The notes below the pieces were generated by a model that saw nothing but the letters and a program-made list of their open reading frames with translations, made no database searches and was not told the DNA's origin. Below, piece by piece: positions 15,186-22,781 of a DNA stretch of 36,276 nucleotides. The stretch's first letter is position 1. Each line of letters begins with the position of its first letter. A program made the translations under genes and the position numbers. Source of the DNA: an uncultured Lachnospiraceae bacterium (lineage in GTDB: Bacteria; Bacillota; Clostridia; Lachnospirales; Lachnospiraceae); assembly GCA_900542015.1 (NCBI GenBank), contig UQLY01000021.1:1-36276 (forward strand), given 5' to 3'.

Positions 15186-16652
15186 ATGCGAAAGAGAAAG
15201 CAAATCGGCAAATTAGTAAAAGTATTAAAAGGCATTGCGGTATTTCCGCTGGCGGCGATCCTTTGCTGCGGGACGATTGTCTACGCGGTATCGGACAGCA
15301 ATTTAGACGGAGTCAGCATACCGGCTGTTTCGGAGAATGAGGCGGGAGACGGCATGACGGGAGCCGCAGCGGAAGACGGCGGCGCGGCGGGCGGCAATAC
15401 CGTATCCGGGCAGGATTTTATAAACGGCGGCAATGACGGCGGCGACGGCAATGATACGGATTTGGCGGCGGCGAAAGCGGCGACCATGGCAGATCCCCTG
15501 AAACTGCCGTCGGAAATCACGGTTGTCATAGATCCCGGTCACGGGGGAGAGGATGAAGGATGTTCCGGAGGCGGCGTCCTGGAAAAAGACGTTAATCTTG
15601 AGATTGCAAAGGCAGTACGGGATAGATTGTGTGAAATGGGTTATCGGGTTTTAATGACGCGGGAAGCGGACAGCGCCTATACAACGGAAGAACGGGTGCA
15701 GAAAGCAAACGCGGCGGAGGCGGATTTGTATGTGAGCATTCATCAGAACGCCTGCGAGGATTCGGAGCCAAACGGGGTGGAAGCATGGTACTGTGAAGAC
15801 GGCGGCAGCGATCAAAGTGAGCGTCTGGCAAGGCTGATGGAAAAATATGTGGTGCAGTTTACGGGCGCGGGGGAGCGTGAAATCAGCGAGACGGATTCTT
15901 TGTACGTATTGCGGGAGACGACGATGCCGTCCTGTCTGGTGGAAACGGGCTTTCTGACCAATGCCGCAGAGAGGGCAAGGCTCACAGACCCGGAATATCA
16001 GGCTGCGATTGCCGAGGGCATTGCAAACGGCGTGGATCTTTATTTTTTCCCGAAGACCATGTATCTGACCTTTGACGATGGACCTTCCGAAGAAAATACC
16101 AACGCAATTTTAGATGTTTTAAAGGAACGGAATATCAAAGCAACGTTTTTTGTAGTAGGGGAAAATGTGGAAAAACATCCGGAGACGGCAAGAAGGATCG
16201 TAGCGGAAGGACATACCATAGGGATTCACTGTTATCATCATGATTATGACGAGATCTATGCGGACGCCGACAGTTACATAGCCGATTTTCAGCGCGCTTA
16301 CCGTGCCGTGTATGAGACGACGGGCGTTGAAGTAAAGCTGTTCCGTTTCCCGGGAGGCAGCGTCAATCATTATAACCGGGAAGTCTATGAGGAAATCATT
16401 GAAAGAATGACGGCGGAGGGATTTGTCTACTTTGACTGGAACGCCAGCTTAGAAGACGCGGTAACGCCGTTCCCCGAACCGCAGACGCTGATCGAAAACG
16501 CTATGGGCTCCACATTGAAGCGCAAAAAAGTCGTAATGCTGGGACATGATATTGTACATTCCACGGCGCTGTGTTTGGACGACCTGATCGATGCGTTTCC
16601 GGAATACCGCATGGAACCGTTGACGCCGGAGGTTGAGCCGATACAGTTTTGA
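15186..16652 (+). CDS. N-acetylmuramoyl-L-alanine amidase / polysaccharide deacetylase fusion
   Basis: A 488-residue exported enzyme with two catalytic domains. After a membrane or signal segment (about 12-35) and a Gly/Ala/Asn-rich linker (about 45-100) comes an Amidase_3 domain (about 112-280). It has VIDPGHGG (zinc His about 119), a GGVLEKDVNLEIA Glu motif, SIHQNA and CLVETGFLTN. A NodB deacetylase domain follows (about 290-470) with TFDDGP (Asp297, Asp298), the HxxxH pair at His348/His352, RFPGG and LGHD. It would cleave the peptide from muramic acid and deacetylate amino sugars in peptidoglycan. The ATG at 15186 has AGAGGAG upstream; an earlier in-frame start at 15129 falls inside the promoter. 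Likely regulated by the adjacent two-component system. Confidence 0.92.
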   Translation: MRKRKQIGKLVKVLKGIAVFPLAAILCCGTIVYAVSDSNLDGVSIPAVSENEAGDGMTGAAAEDGGAAGGNTVSGQDFINGGNDGGDGNDTDLAAAKAATMADPLKLPSEITVVIDPGHGGEDEGCSGGGVLEKDVNLEIAKAVRDRLCEMGYRVLMTREADSAYTTEERVQKANAAEADLYVSIHQNACEDSEPNGVEAWYCEDGGSDQSERLARLMEKYVVQFTGAGEREISETDSLYVLRETTMPSCLVETGFLTNAAERARLTDPEYQAAIAEGIANGVDLYFFPKTMYLTFDDGPSEENTNAILDVLKERNIKATFFVVGENVEKHPETARRIVAEGHTIGIHCYHHDYDEIYADADSYIADFQRAYRAVYETTGVEVKLFRFPGGSVNHYNREVYEEIIERMTAEGFVYFDWNASLEDAVTPFPEPQTLIENAMGSTLKRKKVVMLGHDIVHSTALCLDDLIDAFPEYRMEPLTPEVEPIQF

Positions 16653-16660
16653 TCCATACT

Positions 16661-16728
16661 TTGCTGTAGGGGGGAATCTGCTGTGGGAAGAAACTTGCTG
16701 TAGGGGGGAATCCGCCGCAGGAAACAGA
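16661..16728 (+). repeat. 34-bp direct duplication beside the palindromic element
   Basis: TTGCTGTAGGGGGGAATC occurs exactly at 16661 and 16695. The following bases are similar too, so the unit is about 34 bp. The second copy runs into the left arm of the palindrome starting at 16707. Confidence 0.7.
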
Positions 16729-16882
16729 AAGCAATTGCCCGATATCACGGAAACACGCTTGCGCTCCAGAAATACGCAGCGGTACGTAAATCCGCAAAGG
16801 ACGCGGATTAAGTACCGGCGTATTTCTAAGGGTTTCCTTTGATATTCGGGCAATTGCTTTCTGCTTCCTGCGGCGGATTTCC
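16707..16882. repeat. palindromic structured element, copy 1
   Basis: The outer arms 16707-16747 and 16840-16882 are complementary over about 40 bp with only a few mismatches or bulges. Inside is a core also found in copy 2 (26715-26888). It contains GGAAAC/GTTTCC, an asymmetric loop with ACGCTTGCGCTC, AGAAATACGC/GCGTATTTCT, GGTAC/GTACC and ATCCGC/GCGGAT closing a 7-nt loop. The core is nearly identical in both copies while the arms are unrelated. It sits between the convergent amidase/deacetylase and MerR genes. It could be a structured RNA, a long terminator or a REP-like repeat. I do not recognise the family. Confidence 0.85.
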
Positions 16883-17016
16883 TTGGCTGGGGCAGGGGCT
16901 TAGCTACGGCAGAGGTTTTGGCTACGGGTAATTCTTGTGGAGAGCGCTTCTTATGGAAGGGCTTTCGGCGGCGGGCTTGCTCCCTATGGAAGGGGCTGCC
17001 TGCGGGGGATTTTTCG
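16883..17016. other. GC-rich intergenic stretch
   Basis: Between the palindrome and the MerR gene lies G-run-rich DNA with two similar TATGGAAGGG segments. I see no gene and no clear terminator with a T run on either strand. Confidence 0.4.
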
Positions 17017-17832
17017 TTATATTGGCATTTGCAGTTCGTAGGTCATGCCGGTGCGGTCTTTTTCGTCTTTGAGCAGGTCTGTTTCGATGATCGTGCAGTT
17101 TTTCAGAGCAGCCGGATCAGGTTTCAGGATCGAGGCTGCATTTTCGATTTCATGGGAGGGGTTCTGGCGGCACAGGTAGACGCCGGAGGGCAGGGTACGC
17201 AGCCCTTCGATGTGTCTGCCCCAGTTGCCGGGAGCGGAACGGTCTTCGGCGCCTGCAAGGGGCGCCACATGGATAAATACATATTTTTCTGTCTTTCCTT
17301 TGCGGTAATCATAGATTAAGCCGGACGGATAGGAAGCCGCAAGCCCCTGTTTCTGAGCGCTGACGAATAAAGAGAGCAGCTTGGGGTTATAATGCGCCGA
17401 ATCGGTATATTCGTCAAAGGGAATGGTTAAAACGGTTCGGGATAACAGGGTTTTGACGTGGCAGCCCTCGGGGACGGAAATCGCCTGGCGATGCTCCAAA
17501 GCGTTCATGGTATTTTGCAGCGTTTCCAGAGAGCGGTACATGGAGCGGATTTTTTCTTCGGCAAGAGATTTGGCGTCGCCCAAAAGCTTTTGCAGATCCG
17601 GTCTGCCGTTTTGGTCGCAATAGCCGGACATGCTTTTTAAAGGGATTCCTAGTTCGATGCAAAGACAAATGGCGTCCAGTATGTACAATTGATCTTCTTT
17701 ATAATACCGGTATCCTGTTGTATGATCGGTCAGGGCAGGCTTGAAAATGCCGATTTCATCATAATAGCGCAGGGATTTGATGCTGACGTTTTTTTGCTTT
17801 GCGACTTTGCCGATGGAAAGATATCCCTTCAT
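17017..17832 (-). CDS. MerR-family regulator with GyrI-like effector domain (BmrR type)
   Basis: A 271-residue regulator. The N-terminal MerR helix-turn-helix is clear (YLSIGKVAKQKNVSIKSLRY, then YDEIGIFKPA and TGYRYY). A dimerisation coiled coil spans about 75-120. The C-terminal half (about 120-270) looks like a GyrI/BmrR effector-binding domain, which binds small hydrophobic or cationic compounds. The ribosome site AAGGAG lies just upstream of the ATG. The adjacent divergent gene is cardiolipin synthase, and BmrR-type regulators often control a nearby transporter or lipid gene, but no classic efflux gene is present. The target is therefore uncertain. Confidence 0.9.
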   Translation of the reverse strand: MKGYLSIGKVAKQKNVSIKSLRYYDEIGIFKPALTDHTTGYRYYKEDQLYILDAICLCIELGIPLKSMSGYCDQNGRPDLQKLLGDAKSLAEEKIRSMYRSLETLQNTMNALEHRQAISVPEGCHVKTLLSRTVLTIPFDEYTDSAHYNPKLLSLFVSAQKQGLAASYPSGLIYDYRKGKTEKYVFIHVAPLAGAEDRSAPGNWGRHIEGLRTLPSGVYLCRQNPSHEIENAASILKPDPAALKNCTIIETDLLKDEKDRTGMTYELQMPI

Positions 17833-17861
17833 AAGCTGGCTCCTTTTCGTGCTTTTTCTAT

Positions 17862-17890
17862 ATTATGGCATAAAAATAAATGCTTTTCCA
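17862..17890 (-). promoter_or_regulatory. candidate promoter of MerR gene
   Basis: On the minus strand TGGAAA (17890-17885) and CATAAT (17867-17862) are 17 bp apart, about 30 nt before the start codon. The match is moderate. Confidence 0.4.
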
Positions 17891-17961
17891 GTCTTGTTTC
17901 TTACTTGTTTGTGTCAGCGCCTTAGGCAGTATTTTATAATTTTATAATTTTTTATTTCTTA

Positions 17962-18029
17962 CATTCTATGTTAGAATGAAAAAAAGCGGTATTTTTTGTA
18001 AAAAACTTGAGAATATTCCCTATATAGGG
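17962..18029 (+). promoter_or_regulatory. two operator-like palindromes before cls
   Basis: CATTCTA-TGT-TAGAATG (17962-17978) is a perfect 7-bp inverted repeat, and CCCTATATAGGG (18018-18029) is a perfect 12-bp palindrome. Both lie in the divergent region between the MerR regulator and cardiolipin synthase and are candidate regulator sites. No clean promoter was found there. Confidence 0.45.
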
Positions 18030-18066
18030 GAGGATCAGTTTTCTGATAGATAAACGAGGAATGAAA

Positions 18067-19653
18067 ATGAGGAAGGAACAAATAAAAAACAAAGCGGTAA
18101 AGGTCAAAAATAAAGGGTTAAATGCCCTGGCAAGTCTGATATTCAGCAGAATTATGCTGGTGGCGGTAATATTGGTTGTACAGATCGCGCTGTTGATCTG
18201 GATTTTTGAACTGTTGGGCGTTTATACCAAGTGGGTATTATATGCGATGAATATTCTTGCCGCGGTGTTTGTTGTCATTATTATCAACAGTGATGAAAAT
18301 CCGGCGTTTAAATTGACATGGATGCTGCCGTTGTGCGTCGTACCGGTATTTGGGGTTGTCCTGTATCTGTTTATTCAGGGGAATCCTGTGAGAATCGGCG
18401 TGAAGAACAGCCTCCGTAAGCGAATTGAAGAAACGGAAGGGTATCTGCAGCAGAATGAGGACGTCATCCAAAGAATGCAGGATGAAAATATACCGATTAC
18501 GGATCTTGCCTATTATATCCAAAATGTCAACGGATTTCCGGCTTATGATAAGACGCAGCTTACCTATTTTGCGGACGGAGAACAGAAACTGCAGGATCTG
18601 ATACCGGAGTTAAAAAAGGCGGAAAAGTTTATTTTCCTGGAATATTTTATTATCAATCCCGGCAGGGTCTGGGAAGAGGTGCTGGCGGTTCTGGAGCAAA
18701 AGGCGGCGGAAGGCGTTGAAGTCCGGCTGATGTACGACGGGTTTAATTCGATTTTAAAGCTGCCCCGCAAATATCCCGAGACGCTGCAAAAAAAAGGAAT
18801 TAAGGTAAGGGTATTCGCGCCGGTTGTACCGCTTCTTTCTTCGCATCAGAACTACAGGGATCACAGAAAAATTCTGGTAATTGACGGAAAAATTGCATAT
18901 AACGGCGGAATCAACCTCGCAGATGAATATATGAATTATATCGTGCGTTTCGGTTATTGGAAGGATACGGCAGTCAAGCTTCGGGGCGACGCGGTTAAGA
19001 GTTTTACGGCGATGTTTTTGCAGATGTGGAATATGATGGGAGACGATGTGGAGGATTACGACCGCTACCTTTGCCCGCAACAGGCAAACAATCTGCCGGG
19101 ACAGAACGGATTTATCATTCCCTACAACGACGATCCGTGCAACGGCGAGGATGTGGCGGAAGAGGTTTATCTGGATATTTTGAATAAAGCAAAAGATTAT
19201 GTATATATTATGACGCCTTATCTGGTGCCGGAAAACGAGATTATTACCGGGCTGCGGTTCGCGGCGCAGCGGGGTGTGGACGTCAGGATTATCATGCCGC
19301 ATATTCCCGATAAAAAGATTACCTTTTCCATCGGGCATACTTACTATAACCAGTTGATAGACGCGGGCGTAAAAATCTATGAATTTACACCGGGATTTGT
19401 TCATGCCAAGATGTTTTTGTCCGACGATATCAAGGCGGTAGTGGGGACGATCAATTTGGATTTCAGAAGTCTTTACGAACACTATGAATGCGCCACGTTT
19501 ATCTATGGCAATTCCGTTATTCGGGATATTAAAGAGGATTTCAGAAATACCTTTGCACGGTGCCATCGGTTTACAAAGGAGGATTATAAGAAGCTGCCGT
19601 TTCTCCATAGGATGTGCGGAAGAGTGTGCAGGCTGTTTGCGCCGCTGATGTAG
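18067..19653 (+). CDS. cls: cardiolipin synthase (PLD family)
   Basis: A 528-residue membrane enzyme that joins phosphatidylglycerol molecules to make cardiolipin. Two N-terminal membrane segments (about 25-50 and 60-85, PLDc_N region) are followed by two phospholipase D motifs. The first is HRKILVIDG with GGINLADEY after it, the second is HAKMFLSDD followed by GTINLDFRS. Both HxK-x4-D motifs are intact. ATG codons occur at 18061 and 18067; the second is preferred since GAGGA at 18056-18060 touches the first. The length is typical (about 480-530). It diverges from the MerR gene and shares a terminator region with the convergent phosphorylase gene. Confidence 0.93.
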   Translation: MRKEQIKNKAVKVKNKGLNALASLIFSRIMLVAVILVVQIALLIWIFELLGVYTKWVLYAMNILAAVFVVIIINSDENPAFKLTWMLPLCVVPVFGVVLYLFIQGNPVRIGVKNSLRKRIEETEGYLQQNEDVIQRMQDENIPITDLAYYIQNVNGFPAYDKTQLTYFADGEQKLQDLIPELKKAEKFIFLEYFIINPGRVWEEVLAVLEQKAAEGVEVRLMYDGFNSILKLPRKYPETLQKKGIKVRVFAPVVPLLSSHQNYRDHRKILVIDGKIAYNGGINLADEYMNYIVRFGYWKDTAVKLRGDAVKSFTAMFLQMWNMMGDDVEDYDRYLCPQQANNLPGQNGFIIPYNDDPCNGEDVAEEVYLDILNKAKDYVYIMTPYLVPENEIITGLRFAAQRGVDVRIIMPHIPDKKITFSIGHTYYNQLIDAGVKIYEFTPGFVHAKMFLSDDIKAVVGTINLDFRSLYEHYECATFIYGNSVIRDIKEDFRNTFARCHRFTKEDYKKLPFLHRMCGRVCRLFAPLM

Positions 19654-19681
19654 ATAAGAGTTGATGTAATTAAGAATAAGA

Positions 19682-19739
19682 AAAAGGATAGGAGTTGGAA
19701 GCCTGATCAAACAGCTTCCTTCCTATCCTTTATTTTTTG
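19682..19739. terminator. bidirectional terminator between cls and cellobiose phosphorylase
   Basis: AAAGGATAGGA-GTTGGAAGC pairs with GCTTCC-TTCCTATCCTTT, then ATTTTTT on the plus strand. The A-rich left flank gives a T-rich tail on the minus strand. Confidence 0.85.
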
Positions 19740-19761
19740 TTTTGGTTATCAGGGGGTATTT

Positions 19762-22248
19762 TTATTTGCCCATGATCACTTCAACCTTATGTGTAGCGCC
19801 GTCGCCGAATACCGGGATGACATTGCCTTCAATTGCATTTCCGTCTACGATAACGCTCTTAACGCCTTTGCAGATATGCTCCGGATTGGAAACCTTGATA
19901 TCATAAGTAGCGTTGCGGTACTGGCGGGTAGCGGATAATCCGTCCCAAGCGGAAGGAATGGAAGGATCGATTCTTAATCCGTCAAAATCAGCCTGTACGC
20001 CCAGGATGTACTGGGAAATTGCAACCATGTTCCATGCAGCCGTACCCGTGAGCCATGAGTTTTTGCCCTGACCGAAGTTTTTGCCGGTCTGACCGATATC
20101 GCTGCCTGCGTCCTTGCCGCCAATCATCTGACCGTATACGTAAGGCTCGGTTTTGTGGATATCAGATGTTTCCTCCGTGAAGGCGGGAGCGATTTCCGAA
20201 TAGTATTTAAATGCCTGATCGCCTTGTCCTGCATAAGCGGCAGCACAGATGATCCACGCATTGTTATGGGTAAAGATACCCGCGTTTTCCTTGTATCCGC
20301 CGGGATAGGTGGAAATCTCACCGTACTGTACATAGTATTTGCTATAAGCGGGATTATTTAATACAAGACCGAACTTGGTGTTGAGGCGTTCGTCAATCGC
20401 TGCAAGCGTCTTTAAGTCCGCACCCTGATCTTTGCCGATTTCCGACATGATGGCAAATCCCTGAGGCTCGATGAAAATCTGACCCTCTTCACATTCCTTG
20501 GAACCCATCTTTTCGCCGTTGGCGTCGTATGCTCTGATGAACCAGTCGCCGTCCCATGCGGATTCCATAACATTTTTCTTCATCTTATCGATTTCCGCCT
20601 GAGCAGCGGCAGCTTCTTCGTCTTTGCCAAGATGCTTTAAGATCTCTACATAATTGGGACCTGCATAGGTAAAGAGCGTAGCGACCATAACGGATTCCGC
20701 AACCTTTGAGTAACCGCCTTCGGCAGCAAACTTGGGATTGGTATAGGTCTGGAAGCTTTCGCCGGGCGTATCGGAGAAGCAGGAAAGGTTGATACAGTCG
20801 TTCCAGTCCGCTCTCATTGCAAGAGGAAGCCCGTGAGGTCCTAAGTTGTTTACAATCCTGTAGAACGAAACCTTTAAGTGATCCAACATCGGCTGAGCGG
20901 TGGACATATCGTTATCATAAGGAACCATTTCATCGAGAATGCTCCAGTCGCCCGTTTCTTTGATATAGGCGGAAACGGAAAGGATTAACCACAACGGATC
21001 ATCCGAGAAATCACCGCCGATATCTGCGTTTCCTTTTTTGGTAAGAGGCTGGTACTGATGATAGCATCCGCCGTCCGGGAACTGCGTGGAAGCGATATCA
21101 ATGATACGTTCCTTTGCTCTGTCCGGAATCTGATGTACAAAACCAAGCACGTCCTGATTGGAATCACGGAAGCCCATGCCGCGGCCGATACCCGACTCAA
21201 AATAGGAAGCGGAACGTGAAAGGTTAAAGGTAACCATGCACTGGTACTGGTTCCAGATATTAACCATACGGTTGACTTTCTCATCCGGCGTGTTGACATT
21301 AAGAATAGAAAGAAGTCTGTCCCAGTAAGCCTTGAGGTCAGCCATGCCTGCGGCAAATTTCTCCGCCGTGTTGAATTGCTCAATCATGGCTTTTGCTTTT
21401 ACTTTGTTAATGGTTTTGCCGTCCGCTTCAAACTTTTCTTCGTTAGGCATCTCTACGTAGCCGAGAATAAATACTAAGGTCTTTGTCTCGCCGGGAGCCA
21501 GCGTAATCTTTTTAAAATGCGAAGCGATGGGAGCCCAGCCGTCCGCAAAAGAATCGTTTGCTTTATTGGCAAGGACAGCCTGAGGTTCATGGAAACCGTT
21601 GTATAAACCGATGAAAGAATCTCTGTCCGTATCATAACCGTCGATGGTATCGTTGACGGAATAGAAAGCGTAATGATTACGGCGGTCTCTGTATTCGGTC
21701 TTGTGATAGATGACGGAACCGTCAACCTCTACGCGACCCGTAGAGAAGTTGCGCTGGAAGTTGTTGCTGTCGTCCTGCGCGTCCCATAAGCACCATTCCG
21801 CAAATGAGAAAAGGGAAAATGATTTTTCGGCAGAGCCTTCGTTGGTAAGGACAACCTGCTGAACTTCGCCGTCATAATCCTGAGGCACGAAGAATGTCAC
21901 TTCGGCTTTTAGGTCGTTCTTTTTACCCGTAATAACGGTGTAGCCCATGCCGTGACGGCATTCATAAAAGTCAAGCTCTGTTTTTACCGGAGACCAGCCC
22001 GGGTTCCAGATGGTACCATTATCATTGATATAGAAGTAACGACCGCCCATATCGATCGGTACATTATTATAACGATAACGAGTAATTCTTCTGAGACGGG
22101 CATCTTTATAGAAAGAATAACCGCCTGCGGTGTTAGAAATTAAGGAAAAGAACCCCTGCGTACCAAGATAGTTGATCCACGGATAAGGCGTTCTCGGTGA
22201 TGTGATGACATATTCTTTGTTGGCGTCATCGAAGTAACCAAATTTCAT
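19762..22248 (-). CDS. cbp: cellobiose phosphorylase (GH94)
   Basis: An 828-residue cytoplasmic enzyme that splits cellobiose with phosphate into glucose 1-phosphate and glucose, saving ATP. The N-terminus (MKFGYFDDANKEYVI, then PWINYLG and SNTAGGYSFYKDARLRR) and GGRYFYI match clostridial cellobiose phosphorylases closely. The catalytic segment MRADWNDC lies at residues 478-485, with Asp484 the expected general acid. The length is typical (about 810-830). It is divergent from a sugar ABC operon, suggesting that the imported sugar is cellobiose or a longer cellodextrin. Related GH94 enzymes acting on cellodextrin or chitobiose differ in N-terminal sequence, so cellobiose is the best call. Confidence 0.93.
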   Translation of the reverse strand: MKFGYFDDANKEYVITSPRTPYPWINYLGTQGFFSLISNTAGGYSFYKDARLRRITRYRYNNVPIDMGGRYFYINDNGTIWNPGWSPVKTELDFYECRHGMGYTVITGKKNDLKAEVTFFVPQDYDGEVQQVVLTNEGSAEKSFSLFSFAEWCLWDAQDDSNNFQRNFSTGRVEVDGSVIYHKTEYRDRRNHYAFYSVNDTIDGYDTDRDSFIGLYNGFHEPQAVLANKANDSFADGWAPIASHFKKITLAPGETKTLVFILGYVEMPNEEKFEADGKTINKVKAKAMIEQFNTAEKFAAGMADLKAYWDRLLSILNVNTPDEKVNRMVNIWNQYQCMVTFNLSRSASYFESGIGRGMGFRDSNQDVLGFVHQIPDRAKERIIDIASTQFPDGGCYHQYQPLTKKGNADIGGDFSDDPLWLILSVSAYIKETGDWSILDEMVPYDNDMSTAQPMLDHLKVSFYRIVNNLGPHGLPLAMRADWNDCINLSCFSDTPGESFQTYTNPKFAAEGGYSKVAESVMVATLFTYAGPNYVEILKHLGKDEEAAAAQAEIDKMKKNVMESAWDGDWFIRAYDANGEKMGSKECEEGQIFIEPQGFAIMSEIGKDQGADLKTLAAIDERLNTKFGLVLNNPAYSKYYVQYGEISTYPGGYKENAGIFTHNNAWIICAAAYAGQGDQAFKYYSEIAPAFTEETSDIHKTEPYVYGQMIGGKDAGSDIGQTGKNFGQGKNSWLTGTAAWNMVAISQYILGVQADFDGLRIDPSIPSAWDGLSATRQYRNATYDIKVSNPEHICKGVKSVIVDGNAIEGNVIPVFGDGATHKVEVIMGK

Positions 22249-22310
22249 AGTCCAAATTTCCTTTCAACATAGTATTGTTCAGACTACCCCCCAAGGCAAT
22301 CCGTAAAAAA

Positions 22311-22339
22311 ATTATACAAAAACGGGTATATAAAATCAA
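22311..22339 (-). promoter_or_regulatory. sigma-A promoter of cellobiose phosphorylase
   Basis: On the minus strand TTGATT (22339-22334) and exact TATAAT (22316-22311) are separated by 17 bp, 63 nt before the ATG. Confidence 0.8.
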
Positions 22340-22680
22340 GTAAAAAGCGGAGACGAAGCGGGCTTTTTTTGCGCCTTTTTTCATGTGTTTCGGGCGTGCC
22401 CGAGCCCGTAATATGCAGGGCGGAAAAGGATGCGGTATATTTAAGGAAAAGCTCCCATATAGATAGAAATGGGACAAAAAAATAAATATGAATAAAATGT
22501 GAATAAAATGTGTACAAATCAACAAAAACAAGATAGCATAACTGTGAAATATTACCAAAAAGGGGTAAAATGTACAAAAAATACAACAAAACGCTTGCAA
22601 TTTTGGATAAAATGTAATAAAGTAATCTACGTCGAAGGGTTTTTATGAGGTTTTACAGCCTTGGGAAAACCCGCGTACAT
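22340..22680. other. AT-rich divergent control region
   Basis: This stretch between the phosphorylase and the first binding-protein gene has no convincing gene. It contains two GAATAAAATGT units with 11-bp period (22490, 22501), related AAAATGTAC-like words further on, a cre-like site and a TTGACA at 22680-22685 that lacks a good -10 at normal spacing. Confidence 0.5.
22586..22599 (+). promoter_or_regulatory. cre-like site
   Basis: ACAAAACGCTTGCA differs from the CcpA consensus TGNAANCGNTNNCA only at the first two bases. It is a plausible catabolite-repression site in a sugar locus, based on sequence match alone. Confidence 0.4.
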
Positions 22681-22697
22681 TGACAATCAGGCATTTA

Positions 22698-22714
22698 GTT
22701 ATCTTACGGATAAC
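22698..22714 (+). promoter_or_regulatory. operator-like palindrome, copy 1
   Basis: GTTATC-TTACG-GATAAC is a perfect inverted repeat 67 nt before the binding-protein start. The same 17 bases occur before the paralogous operon at 30435-30451, followed by a conserved leader. Confidence 0.6.
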
Positions 22715-22781
22715 ATCATATAAATGCACAACTATTAACACACTTATTTCAAAACAATCTTTTAGAGGAGGAACAAAAAGA

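Noticed and set aside
16707..16882. CRISPR array or integron attC site
   Set aside because: There is a single palindrome per site with no spacers between short repeats, and the conserved core lacks attC box motifs.
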